The notes: generated by a model not told the origin, from the letters alone. A stretch of 35,535 nt of DNA from Lentimicrobiaceae bacterium (GCA_015061365.1 SUWS01000026.1:1-35535), one strand, 5' to 3'. Shown: positions 23,582-32,304, numbered from the stretch's first letter. Translations and numbers: made by a program.

Positions 23582-24931
23582 CTATTCCAACCCTCCGCCT
23601 AAGGCATGATATAATGTAATCACACTTTGTATCTCCATGTATTTGTCCGTCGACTCGGTAAGTTCTGCCTGTAACAGATTCTTTTGCGCTGTCAAGACTT
23701 CAAGATAATCGGCTTGTCCGTTTTTCATCAGAAGCTGGGTGTTCATGACGGCTCCCTTAAGATACATGATTTGTAGCTTGTCGCTGTCTAATCTCTTGCG
23801 TGCTGTCTGCCATGACACTAAGGCGTTGTTAGCTTCAGTGCCAGCGTCCAACAGGGTCTGCTTGAAATTCAACAAGGCTTCCTGTTGCTGTAACTCGCTG
23901 ACTTTCATTCTCGCCTTGTTCTTGCCTTGATTGAAGATTGGTTGCATCAAAGATCCTACTGCATTGAAAATGAAATCGCCAGGGTTGCCGCTGACTCCCG
24001 ACCAACCTGCTGTACCGCTTAAGGTGATAGAAGGGTAGAAGTAGGATCGAGCTACGTTGGTGGCGTAAAAGGCTTCAACTAACCTGTATTCCGCTTGTCT
24101 TACGTCAGGGCGATTTATCAGGCTCGACAACGGAAGTCCCATCAACAATGTGTCGGGGAAGCTCTGACTCGCCAAGTCGTTGCGTTCAAATTCTTGCGGG
24201 ACAAGTCCTAATAATGCCGATAATGAATTCTCCTGTTCTATGATCTGTTTCTCTAAGCTTAAGATAGAAGCTTCCACATTGACTTTATTGGCTTTTGCCT
24301 GAAGTACGGCGGCTTCGTTAGTCTTGCCGGCTCTCTTCAATGCCGATAGTGTCCTGATGTTTTCTTCCCAAGTGTTGAGCGTTCTCTTGCTGATTTCCAA
24401 TTGCTCGTCGAGCATGAGAAGTGTGTAATATGAATCCGCTATCGTCGCGATGAGTTGTGTCTGAACTGCCTGCTGATATGCTTCTGTCGCTGCGAGTGCT
24501 GCCTTAGCTCCTTCTTTGGTGTTATGTAATCTTCCGAAAGCGTCGATCTCCCATGATGCGGTAGGAGCAAGGCTGTAGTTCAATCCGTTCTGGTTAGCAC
24601 CGGCTTGCGCGGAGAAAGAAACATTTGGATAAAACGCTAACTTAGATGTCTTTAACGTGGTTTCTGCTTCTTCAACTTTCAAGCGTGCTATCTCTAAATC
24701 GGTATTGTTTTCCAAACCTTTCTCGATAAGGTCGTGAAGAATGCTGTCGGTGAATAGTTCTTTCCAAGTTAGTGAAGCTATCGATTCATAGTCGTTGGCT
24801 GTAGGAATCCTATTATAAAGGCTGTCGACGAAATCTATCTCCGGACGTTCATATTCTTTATACAAAGCACAACTGTTCATCGAGACAATTGTCAACAATA
24901 ATAATACAGGTGTTAATATCTTTTTCATCAT
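23582..24931 (-). CDS. RND efflux outer-membrane factor, second copy
   Basis: This 449-residue TolC/OprM-type lipoprotein has the signal KILTPVLLLLTIVSMNSC with lipobox MNSC. Family blocks include SLTWKELFTDSILHDLIEKG, SWEIDAFGRLHNTKE, INRPDVRQAEYRLVEAFYAT with ARSYFYPSI, and a C-terminal VLTAQKNLLQAELT and LYHALGGG. It is clearly paralogous to the product of 17665-18996 but diverged. Its ATG (24929-24931, or the adjacent ATG 24926-24928) overlaps the pump stop codon as ATGA, so the two are translationally coupled. It forms the outer channel for the pump encoded upstream. Confidence 0.93.
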   Translation of the reverse strand: MMKKILTPVLLLLTIVSMNSCALYKEYERPEIDFVDSLYNRIPTANDYESIASLTWKELFTDSILHDLIEKGLENNTDLEIARLKVEEAETTLKTSKLAFYPNVSFSAQAGANQNGLNYSLAPTASWEIDAFGRLHNTKEGAKAALAATEAYQQAVQTQLIATIADSYYTLLMLDEQLEISKRTLNTWEENIRTLSALKRAGKTNEAAVLQAKANKVNVEASILSLEKQIIEQENSLSALLGLVPQEFERNDLASQSFPDTLLMGLPLSSLINRPDVRQAEYRLVEAFYATNVARSYFYPSITLSGTAGWSGVSGNPGDFIFNAVGSLMQPIFNQGKNKARMKVSELQQQEALLNFKQTLLDAGTEANNALVSWQTARKRLDSDKLQIMYLKGAVMNTQLLMKNGQADYLEVLTAQKNLLQAELTESTDKYMEIQSVITLYHALGGGLE

Positions 24932-27900
24932 TCTATTTCCTTATTTCTCTTAGGCATTACTTTTTCTTCAATATTTCTAAAGATAATAAATAAAACTGGC
25001 ACTACGAACAACAACGCTATCGTTCCGATGAGCATTCCGCCTACTGTTCCTACACCGATGGAGATGTTGCCGTTAGCACCTACGCCTGTTGCGAACATCA
25101 TCGGTAACATGCCGAAAATCATTGTCAATGATGTCATAAGGATTGGTCTCAACCTTGACTTAGCTGCCGACATTGCAGCCATTGTAATCGACATGCCTTC
25201 TGCTCTTCTCGCTGATGCGTATTCTGTAATCAAGATGGCTGTCTTTGCTAACAATCCTATCAGCATCAGAAGTCCGATCTGTAAATAAATGTTGTTTTCC
25301 AATCCGAACATATTGGCGAACAAGAAACTGCCTGCCAATCCGAATGGCACTGATAATATGACGACGATAGGAATGAAGATACTTTCGTATAAGGCGCAAA
25401 GTATTAAGTAGATGAATACTATACAAATCACGAATATCATCGCTGTCGAGCTGCTCGATGATGCTTCTTCTCTCGACATTCCTCCGAATTCGTATCCGTA
25501 ACCTGCCGGCAATAATTCGTCGGTGACATCTCTGACCGCTTGGATCGCCTCTCCAGATGAGTATCCGTTGGCTGCCTGTCCGTTGATTTGTATTGATGAG
25601 AAAAGGTTGAAACGTGAGATAGACTGTGGTCCGTAAACACGTGTCAATGTAACGTATTGACCTATTGGCGACATCTCTCCGTTTTTATTTCTTACGAACA
25701 TATTGTTGAGCGATTCGGTGTCTAAACGATGTTCGGCGGAAGCCTGTATCATGACACGATAGAGCTTTGAGAATCTGTTCATATTTGATGCGTAACTTCC
25801 GCCGACGTAGCCAGCCATGACGTTAAGCACCTCACCTGGAGAAACGCCGTTACGCTTGCATCTCGCGGCATCGACTTCCAAAAGATATTGAGGATATTTG
25901 GTGTCGAAAGAAGTTGATGCTCTGCTGATCTCAGGTCTCTCGTTAAGAGCTGCTATGATGTCGTTGGTGATTTTTTGAAGGTCTTCTAACTTACCGCCTT
26001 TTTGGTCTTGGATGTGCACCTCAAAACCGCTACTTGCTCCGTAGCCAGGAATCATACCGCGGGTGAAGACGATGATCTTTGCAGATGTAATATCCGATGT
26101 CTTAGCATAGATGTCTTCCATCACGTAGTCGATATTATCCTGAACTTCCGTACGTTTTTCCCAAGGTTTAAGACGTATGGTAAAACCGCCGCAAGAAGGA
26201 CCTGCGCCACTCATCATGCCGTAACCTGTTGTATATGAATATGACTCAATCTGAGGAATCTCGTCTAAGCGTGATGCTATCAACTCCATAACACGTACCG
26301 TCTCTCCTAAGTTGGTTCCTGGAGGCGTCTGTACGTCAATGTTTATAGAACCCATGTCTTCTTTTGGGACGAGACCTGTCTTGGTGTGTTCTAACATATA
26401 GAAAAGTCCGCCGATAGCAACGATGACTAATATTACCGACAGCCATTTGTTCTTGAACATGAAGAGAACACCTTTTCTGTATTTGTTTACTACACCTTTA
26501 AAACCTGCGTCGAAGACAATATGAAAACGTGTTGAGAACGACATGCTTCCGTCTTCTTTTATGACGTAAGGCTGCATCAATAATGCACATAATGCCGGAC
26601 TTAACGTGATGGAGTTGATGAGTGAGATACCTACAGCAACAGCCATCGTAAGACCGAACTGCGTATAGAACGTTCCTGTCGTTCCTCCCATGAAACATAC
26701 TGGGATAAACACCGCCATGAAAACGAATGTCGTTGCAATCAATGCGTTGGAGATGCCTTGCATCGCGTCGATGGTGGCTTTATATGGCGAGGTGTAACCA
26801 GCGTCGAATTTGGCTTGCACCGCTTCCACAACAACAATCGCATTATCAACGACAGTGCCGATGACGAGCACTAAGGCGAAGAGCGTGATCATGTTGAGAC
26901 TGAATCCCGCTACCATCAAGAATGCGAATGTTCCTATGAGTGAAACGACGATGGCGATGGCAGGGATGAAGGTGGAACGGAAACTCTGTAAGAAGATGTA
27001 GACTATCAAGATAACCAAAATGACGGCTAAGACGAGAGTCTCGATGACGTTAGCAATAGATGCATCTAAGAAGTCTTTGGTACTCATCAAGTCAACGATT
27101 TCGATGCCTTTCGGTAAGGTCTTGCGGATTTCTTCCACTTCCTTGTCGATGGCTTCGATGATTTCGTTGGCGTTGGAGCCTGAAGTCTGTGAGATCATCA
27201 ATGTAGTTCCTGGATGTCCGTTTACCTTTCCAATGTAGTCGTAGCTTCTTGAACCTAATTCCACAGTTCCGATGTCTTTAAGTCTTAATAAAGTACCGTC
27301 GGCATCGGCGCGAATCACCATGTTGGCGTAGTCTTCTTCTTTATCGTAACGACCTCTATATTTTAATGTGTAACGGAATGTGTTTTCTGAGTCGGCACCG
27401 AGAGTTCCAGTGGCAGCTTCCAAGTTTTGTTCTGCCAATACAGCCGAGATGTCGGAAGGAATGAGAGAATATTTCGCCATCTTGGCAGGGTCGAGCCAGA
27501 TACGAAGCGAGTAGTCGGCACCTCTGACATCGACTTCGCCGACGCCAGCGATACGCGATAATCTCGGCTCAATGTTGATCTTTAGATAATTACTTATGAA
27601 TCTCTCGTCGAAAGAGTCGTCAGGACTATAAACAGCGAGAGCCTTGATACGACTTGTCTGTCGCTTACGTACTGTCACGCCGCTACGTGTTACTTCCGCA
27701 GGTAACAATCCTTGTGCTGAAGCTATACGATTCTGAACGTTGACAGTAGCCATGTCGGGGTTTGTTCCCTGACGGAAATAAATCTGTATGTTAGCCGAAC
27801 CGTTGTTGTTAGCTGATGATGTCATATACATCATGTCTTCCACGCCGTTGATGGCTTCTTCCAAAGGCACGACGACGCTGTTCTGTACTGTCTCGGCATT

Positions 27901-28059
27901 GGCACCGGCATAATTCGCTGAAACGCTTACTGTAGGAGGCGCGATTTCCGGATATTGTTCGACAGGAAGTCCGACGAGACAGATGAGACCGAGAAGCACT
28001 ATTATCACAGAGATGACGCCAGCGAAAATCGGACGGTCGATGAATGTTCTGATATTCAT
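24928..28059 (-). CDS. RND efflux pump, HAE1/AcrB type, with altered proton-relay residue
   Basis: This 1043-residue transporter has the same AcrB architecture as the product of 19068-22193. Its TM4 relay reads GTVVDNAIVVVEAV, so the second aspartate is asparagine (D405, N406; codon 26842-26844), and the TM10 motif is GLLAKTAILITEYA, with T in place of the usual N. In AcrB both TM4 aspartates are needed for proton coupling. All other landmarks look intact. ATG 28059 (MNIRTF) follows the adaptor stop by 2 bp; a TTG at 28065 is less likely. Its stop overlaps the start of the outer-membrane factor gene. Confidence 0.94.
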   Translation of the reverse strand: MNIRTFIDRPIFAGVISVIIVLLGLICLVGLPVEQYPEIAPPTVSVSANYAGANAETVQNSVVVPLEEAINGVEDMMYMTSSANNNGSANIQIYFRQGTNPDMATVNVQNRIASAQGLLPAEVTRSGVTVRKRQTSRIKALAVYSPDDSFDERFISNYLKINIEPRLSRIAGVGEVDVRGADYSLRIWLDPAKMAKYSLIPSDISAVLAEQNLEAATGTLGADSENTFRYTLKYRGRYDKEEDYANMVIRADADGTLLRLKDIGTVELGSRSYDYIGKVNGHPGTTLMISQTSGSNANEIIEAIDKEVEEIRKTLPKGIEIVDLMSTKDFLDASIANVIETLVLAVILVILIVYIFLQSFRSTFIPAIAIVVSLIGTFAFLMVAGFSLNMITLFALVLVIGTVVDNAIVVVEAVQAKFDAGYTSPYKATIDAMQGISNALIATTFVFMAVFIPVCFMGGTTGTFYTQFGLTMAVAVGISLINSITLSPALCALLMQPYVIKEDGSMSFSTRFHIVFDAGFKGVVNKYRKGVLFMFKNKWLSVILVIVAIGGLFYMLEHTKTGLVPKEDMGSINIDVQTPPGTNLGETVRVMELIASRLDEIPQIESYSYTTGYGMMSGAGPSCGGFTIRLKPWEKRTEVQDNIDYVMEDIYAKTSDITSAKIIVFTRGMIPGYGASSGFEVHIQDQKGGKLEDLQKITNDIIAALNERPEISRASTSFDTKYPQYLLEVDAARCKRNGVSPGEVLNVMAGYVGGSYASNMNRFSKLYRVMIQASAEHRLDTESLNNMFVRNKNGEMSPIGQYVTLTRVYGPQSISRFNLFSSIQINGQAANGYSSGEAIQAVRDVTDELLPAGYGYEFGGMSREEASSSSSTAMIFVICIVFIYLILCALYESIFIPIVVILSVPFGLAGSFLFANMFGLENNIYLQIGLLMLIGLLAKTAILITEYASARRAEGMSITMAAMSAAKSRLRPILMTSLTMIFGMLPMMFATGVGANGNISIGVGTVGGMLIGTIALLFVVPVLFIIFRNIEEKVMPKRNKEIE

Positions 28060-28061
28060 AA

Positions 28062-29273
28062 TCAATTACCTCCGTTGTTATTTTGACTATTGGCTATTGC
28101 CTGTTGTCTGTTGTCTGTTGTCCGTTGACTGTTGACCGTTGACTGTTGACTGTTGTCTGTATCAGCTGTCTTAATAGTAGCTCCTTCTCTTACCAAACCT
28201 GCACCTTCTGCGATGATGACGTCGCCGACTTCCAAGCCGCTCGTCACTATATAATCAATACCGTTGTTACGAGGCATGACGGTGATGGCAGCCGATTGTG
28301 CCTTGCCGTCAACGACTTTATAAACGAATATCTTCTCCTGTAATTCGAAGGTTGCTGTTTGTGGTATTACGATGCAGTCTTCGTGTGAGGTCGGTATGAT
28401 GACTGTTCCGCTGCCGCCGTCGCGTAAGAGACGGTCGGGATTTGGGAATACAGCGCGGAAACTCACAGCTCCCGTGCTCGCACTGATGGTTCCACTCACG
28501 GCGTTGATCTTACCTTTATGATTGTAAGTCTTGCCGTTGCTCATCACCAATTCTACAGCAGGCATGTCCTTGATGGCGGCTTTCAACGAGCCGTATTCCT
28601 GAATCATATCTAACATCTGATTTTCTGCCATGGAGAAATAAGCGAAGATTCTGCTGTCGTCGGATACTGTGACTAATGGCTGACTTATGCTGCTGTTTAC
28701 CAATGCGCCGACACGATAAGGTATCATGGAAGCGACACCGTTGACAGGTGATTTTACATAAGTATAAGAAAGATTGTTGTATGCACTGTTCATCTCGGCT
28801 TTTGCTAACGCTAATTTAGCTTCGGCTTCGGCGAGGTCGTTCTGTGCTGTCATGAGTTCGAACTCGGAAATGACATCTTGTTCAAGAAGTTCCTTGCTGC
28901 TTTCAAGTACCAACTGCGCTGTCGAGAGGTTGGCTTCCGCACTCATCACATTGGCTGACGCTATCTCGTAAGCGGCTTTATATGGTGTCTGGTCGATGAC
29001 GAAAAGGGTAGAGTCTTTACGTACGAAGTCTCCTTCGTTGATGCGGATGTCCGTAATCATGCCACTGACCTGCGGACGAACTTCTACGGTCTGGCAGCCG
29101 TTGATGGTGGCGGCGAAACCGCTTCTCAATATCTGATCGCTCTTTTCTACGGTTAAAGTCTTATAAATTGTTTCTGCTTTCTTCTGTGGAACCACTTTCT
29201 CTTGACATGATGTCATAGACAAACCGATAATTCCGATAAAAAATAATTTTCTTAATTTACTTAAATTGCTCAT
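28062..29273 (-). CDS. RND efflux adaptor lipoprotein with repeat-derived C-terminal tail
   Basis: This 403-residue HlyD/AcrA-type adaptor has the signal MSNLSKLRKLFFIGIIGLSM followed by TSC, lipobox MTSC. The lipoyl halves (VRPQVSGMITDIRINEGDFV and YTYVKSPVNGVASMIPYRVG) flank a helical hairpin; a beta-barrel and a membrane-proximal domain follow. After GLVREGATIKTADTD, where such proteins normally end, the last 29 residues (SQQSTVNSQRTTDNRQQ, then AIANSQNNNGGN) are low complexity and are encoded by a gttgactgttgtctg-type repeat. ATG 29273 is preferred over ATG 29321, which would precede the signal. It is the first gene of its efflux operon. Confidence 0.92.
   Translation of the reverse strand: MSNLSKLRKLFFIGIIGLSMTSCQEKVVPQKKAETIYKTLTVEKSDQILRSGFAATINGCQTVEVRPQVSGMITDIRINEGDFVRKDSTLFVIDQTPYKAAYEIASANVMSAEANLSTAQLVLESSKELLEQDVISEFELMTAQNDLAEAEAKLALAKAEMNSAYNNLSYTYVKSPVNGVASMIPYRVGALVNSSISQPLVTVSDDSRIFAYFSMAENQMLDMIQEYGSLKAAIKDMPAVELVMSNGKTYNHKGKINAVSGTISASTGAVSFRAVFPNPDRLLRDGGSGTVIIPTSHEDCIVIPQTATFELQEKIFVYKVVDGKAQSAAITVMPRNNGIDYIVTSGLEVGDVIIAEGAGLVREGATIKTADTDNSQQSTVNSQRTTDNRQQAIANSQNNNGGN
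28085..28158. repeat. GTTGACTGTTGTCTG word repeat inside a coding region
   Basis: Decaying 7-8-bp words (ctgttgt, ccgttga, ctgttga) repeat about ten times within the 3' end of the adaptor gene, in frame and without a stop. The same words occur in noncoding DNA at 5362-5390, 14262-14280 and 16453-16482. Confidence 0.85.
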
Positions 29274-29663
29274 TTTCAAGTTTAATTTGTTGTTGTTTTT
29301 TTTGTATCGAATAAAATCCACTAGTCGTGTATTTTAAGTGTAGCTCATAGCTCGAAGCTCATAGCTCAAGGCTATTAATTCAACGACAAATTTAAGAAAT
29401 ATTTTGCGAAGAATAAAAAAAAAGATTTGGCGTTTTTGAAAGAAAAATTGATAAAAGATCACACATGTTTTGTATATAAATTTATTCCGTTTTCCCATTG
29501 AGTAAAAATAAATCATTGTATGAGAATAATCCGCACTATGTGAATTTTGTCTTGGTATTTGGATTCTATCACAATTATCAGATAATAAATAAGTTGTTTT
29601 TTTGAGATGATTTAAAAATTTAAATTTCATAGTCCGAACATAACAATATTTAAAATAAATTGT
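29274..29663. other. Intergenic region between efflux operon and MntA-HepT
   Basis: No convincing gene is present. A minus-strand TAAATTTG at 29387-29394 fits a -7 box for the first efflux operon and would give a leader of about 110 nt. That leader contains a decaying agctcatagctcgaagctcatag repeat (29342-29371). The remainder is AT-rich. A 98-codon minus-strand frame at 29334-29630 is low complexity and overlaps both the repeat and the promoter, so it is not called. Confidence 0.45.
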
Positions 29664-29671
29664 TATATTTG
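29664..29671 (+). promoter_or_regulatory. -7 box of the MntA-HepT operon
   Basis: TATATTTG, a perfect -7 match, lies 24 bp before ATG 29696. It is followed by GCAGGAGATG, which holds a possible Shine-Dalgarno core, though spaced too far (about 18 nt) to be optimal. Confidence 0.65.
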
Positions 29672-29695
29672 CAGGAGATGTGACATCACTTGATT

Positions 29696-30004
29696 ATGAA
29701 TACTGCAACAAAAAATAATATTATTCCAATTATTCAGAATTATTTTGCGACGCTTCCAATCGCGAAAGCGTGGTTGTTTGGTTCGTATTCACGAGGAGAG
29801 GAATCGTCGGAAAGTGATGTTGATATTATGGTTACATTTGTTGATGGTGCAAAGATAAGTCTTTTTAAATATGCAGATATCATCTGTAAGTTAGAGGATT
29901 TGCTTAAACAAAAAGTTGATTTAGTGGAAGATGGTACTTTGCTTCCATTTGCACAAAAGTCTGTAAACGAGGACAAAATCTTAATTTATGAGAGAAGTTG
30001 TTAA
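29696..30004 (+). CDS. MNT-domain nucleotidyltransferase antitoxin (MntA-like)
   Basis: This 102-residue minimal nucleotidyltransferase has the signature GSYSRGEESSESDVDIMV (29-46), with the glycine-serine loop and catalytic acidic residues D41 and D43. In studied MntA-HepT pairs the enzyme neutralises the HEPN toxin by attaching AMP groups to a tyrosine. The partner gene overlaps this one by 17 bp. ATG 29696 is chosen over the in-frame TTG 29690. It has its own perfect -7 box, so the pair is an independent unit next to the efflux operon. Confidence 0.88.
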   Translation: MNTATKNNIIPIIQNYFATLPIAKAWLFGSYSRGEESSESDVDIMVTFVDGAKISLFKYADIICKLEDLLKQKVDLVEDGTLLPFAQKSVNEDKILIYERSC

Positions 30005-30323
30005 AGATAAAGGTCGTATAGAGCACATGATGTCTGCTATCGATAATGTCGAGGAGTTTACAAAAGGCGTTACATTAGATGAGTTTGTGAAGAGTAAGGT
30101 TTTATTCTATGCGGTTGTAAAGAATATTGAGATAATAGGCGAAGCGACTTATATGTTAACAAATGACTTCAAACAAACTCATCATACAATTCCTTGGCAA
30201 CTAATTGAAAAAATGCGTCACGTTTTGGTCCATGGTTATTATACTATTTCTCCCGAAAAAGTATGGGAGACAGTTCAAAATGATTTGCCATTTTTAAAAG
30301 AACAATTACGTGAATTACTGTGA
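29988..30323 (+). CDS. HEPN-domain toxin (HepT-like, DUF86)
   Basis: This 111-residue all-helical protein is of the HepT/DUF86 type. The catalytic RNase motif RX4HXY is intact: R77, H82 and Y84 in RHVLVHGYY. In characterised systems this tyrosine is the site that MntA modifies with AMP, so the target residue is conserved. HEPN toxins cleave RNA. The upstream overlap with the nucleotidyltransferase gene supports a translationally coupled pair. Nothing suggests decay. A stress-response or phage-defence role is likely from family knowledge, not from this sequence. Confidence 0.88.
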   Translation: MREVVKDKGRIEHMMSAIDNVEEFTKGVTLDEFVKSKVLFYAVVKNIEIIGEATYMLTNDFKQTHHTIPWQLIEKMRHVLVHGYYTISPEKVWETVQNDLPFLKEQLRELL

Positions 30324-30388
30324 TTTATAATCTTTAATCTTATTTAATTATTCTATTGTCATTTATTAAATTTATTTTTTTTACATAA

Positions 30389-30433
30389 AACTAAAAATTT
30401 AGTTATGAAGTTATAAAATAAATTGTATATTTG
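30389..30433 (+). promoter_or_regulatory. Promoter with palindromic operator of the BlaI-M56 operon
   Basis: TATATTTG at 30426-30433 is a perfect -7 box, 29 bp before the ATG. Just upstream, AACTAAA-AA-TTTAGTT (30389-30404) has perfect 7-bp arms and would cover the -33 region. BlaI/MecI repressors bind short dyads at their own promoters, so this is a plausible autoregulatory operator; the sequence itself is not a known BlaI site. Confidence 0.55.
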
Positions 30434-30462
30434 CATCGTTAAATGTTAAAAATAATTTGATA

Positions 30463-30840
30463 ATGGAAAATAGTATTAAAGAACTTACGAAAGCAGAAGA
30501 GCAGGTGATGCACGTAATCTGGAAGATAGGCGAGGGTTTCGCTAATGAAATAATGTCGAACTTTCCCGAACCAAAACCTGCGTATAACACTGTGCTTACG
30601 ATAGTTAGAATCTTAGAGAAAAAAGGTTTCGTCGGACACGAGACTTTCTGTAAAGCTAATCGTTATTATCCGCTTATCTCGAAAGAAGATTATTCTCAAA
30701 ATTCTCTCAACACTCTTGTGAAAAATTATTTTAACAATTCCTATACGGAACTTGTATCGGCTTTTGCCAAGAAAGAGAATTTTACGATCGAGCAGCTTGA
30801 AGAACTAAAGAAAATGATTGATGACGCTATAAATAAATAA
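30463..30840 (+). CDS. BlaI/MecI-family transcriptional repressor
   Basis: This 125-residue winged-helix repressor shows the family pattern: LTKAEEQVMHVIWKIGEGFA (about 6-25), the recognition helix region PAYNTVLTIVRILEKKGFV (about 41-59) and a C-terminal dimerisation helix (FAKKENFTIEQLEELKKMID). In BlaI/MecI systems a membrane M56 protease triggers cleavage of the repressor when a signal is sensed. The M56 gene follows 3 bp later. ATG 30463 is chosen over the in-frame TTG 30457. A dyad overlapping the promoter suggests self-repression. Confidence 0.92.
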   Translation: MENSIKELTKAEEQVMHVIWKIGEGFANEIMSNFPEPKPAYNTVLTIVRILEKKGFVGHETFCKANRYYPLISKEDYSQNSLNTLVKNYFNNSYTELVSAFAKKENFTIEQLEELKKMIDDAINK

Positions 30841-30843
30841 GTT

Positions 30844-32142
30844 ATGATGACAAAAGTTTTATTGACATTCATAGCGACGATAGTTCTGTATTATACCTAT
30901 AAACTATTGTTCGGAAAATGTAACAGGTTTGAAATCTGTCGTATGACATTACTGACGATGTCGGTCTTCGCATTCGTATTTCCTTTCATCTCGATAGAAA
31001 TTTCTAAACCTTTACCTGAATATTTTTTAACATTAGAAAATATTAAGATTTTAAATAATAATAATGTAAATGTTGAAACTGAGAATGTTAAAAATAATTC
31101 ACTTTCATTCTTACAGATAATATCGCTCGTATATATCATAGGTGTAGTGATTTCTTTTGTGAAAATAATTTTTAACATTTATAAGATTCATAAAATTAAG
31201 GTGGGAAAGAAGCAGGAAATAATTGACGGATTTAATGTTATCTATACTTCTGAAAATCATATTCCTTTCTCATTCTTTAACAATATTTTCATTCCTGATA
31301 ATACAAATCCATTGATTTTAAAACATGAGATGAGTCATGTTAGGCATCTTCATTCTTTGGATATTATCTTAATGGAAATTATGATTTCGTTTCAGTGGTT
31401 CAATCCTTTTATCTATAAGATGAAGAAGGAACTGCAAGGCTTGCATGAGTATATAGCGGATAATGAAACTATAGAAAACGAAACAGATAAATCGAACTAT
31501 ATGATGTTATTATTGCAGCAGTGCACGGCTGACGATTATAACGCTATAGCCAATAACTTCAGTTTTTTATTAACAAAAAAAAGAATTATTATGATTACAC
31601 AAAAACAAAAGTCAAAGAAGATGGTAATTAAAATGTTACTGACTCTTCCCGTATTCGCGCTCTTGATTTTGCTGAATACACAATGCGATAATCCGAAACC
31701 GCAAAATCAGGTTCGAGGAATAGATGTTTCTACAGAATATGATGTTGAATCTGATGGTGATAAAACAATAACTAAAGAATCTGTTACGGTAACAGTTACA
31801 GGTAATTTCCCAAATGACACCGTTTATAATGTAGCTACAAAAATGCCACAGTTTCCTGGCGGTCCTAATGAATTGATGAAATATTTGGGTGAAAATATCA
31901 AATATCCTCAATCGGCGATTGATAACAAGATTGAAGGAAGAGTCTTCGTTAGTTTTGTCATTGAGAAAGACGGCTCTGTCACTAATGCGGAAGTCTTGAG
32001 AGGTATTGATAAAGACTGTGACGCCGAAGCTTTGCGTGTTGTCTCTTCGATGCCGAAATGGAAACCTGCGAGTAACAAAGGTGAGGAAGTAAGAGTGAAA
32101 TTTACAGTTCCGGTGGTTTTTAAACTTAATAATAAAGAATAA
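30844..32142 (+). CDS. BlaR1/MecR1-type M56 peptidase fused to TonB C-terminal domain
   Basis: This 432-residue membrane protein has predicted transmembrane helices at about 4-22, 33-52, 88-112 and 262-279. The zinc-protease site is HEMSH (161-165) with the later glutamate in HEYIAD (201-206), as in M56 family sensors. After the last helix a periplasmic linker leads to a TonB C-terminal-like domain (about 343-432: MPQFPGGPNELMKYLGENIK, YPQSA, then GRVFVSFVIEKDGSV). This M56-TonB fusion is common in Bacteroidota. It replaces the penicillin-binding sensor domain of BlaR1, so beta-lactams are not the likely signal. It is cotranscribed with the BlaI-type repressor. Confidence 0.9.
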   Translation: MMTKVLLTFIATIVLYYTYKLLFGKCNRFEICRMTLLTMSVFAFVFPFISIEISKPLPEYFLTLENIKILNNNNVNVETENVKNNSLSFLQIISLVYIIGVVISFVKIIFNIYKIHKIKVGKKQEIIDGFNVIYTSENHIPFSFFNNIFIPDNTNPLILKHEMSHVRHLHSLDIILMEIMISFQWFNPFIYKMKKELQGLHEYIADNETIENETDKSNYMMLLLQQCTADDYNAIANNFSFLLTKKRIIMITQKQKSKKMVIKMLLTLPVFALLILLNTQCDNPKPQNQVRGIDVSTEYDVESDGDKTITKESVTVTVTGNFPNDTVYNVATKMPQFPGGPNELMKYLGENIKYPQSAIDNKIEGRVFVSFVIEKDGSVTNAEVLRGIDKDCDAEALRVVSSMPKWKPASNKGEEVRVKFTVPVVFKLNNKE

Positions 32143-32154
32143 ATTTATTCATGG

Positions 32155-32187
32155 CAGTGGGTGACATTAACGTTGCCCACTGTTTGT
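32155..32187 (+). terminator. Terminator after the M56 gene
   Basis: CAGTGGG (32155-32161) pairs with CCCACTG (32176-32182), followed by TTTGTT. The T-run is short, so termination may be partial. Confidence 0.55.
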
Positions 32188-32304
32188 TAAGATAAAGAAA
32201 ATATTTTAATTGTTGATTGTAATAAACAAAAAAATATATTCCTACATAAGTGATTTATGATTTTTTCTTAGAGAAGATTTTTGCAAAATTAATCATAAAA
32301 ATAC

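Noticed and set aside
29334-29630. 98-codon minus-strand frame
   Set aside because: It is low complexity, rich in F and K, overlaps a word repeat and the likely promoter of the efflux operon, and resembles no family.
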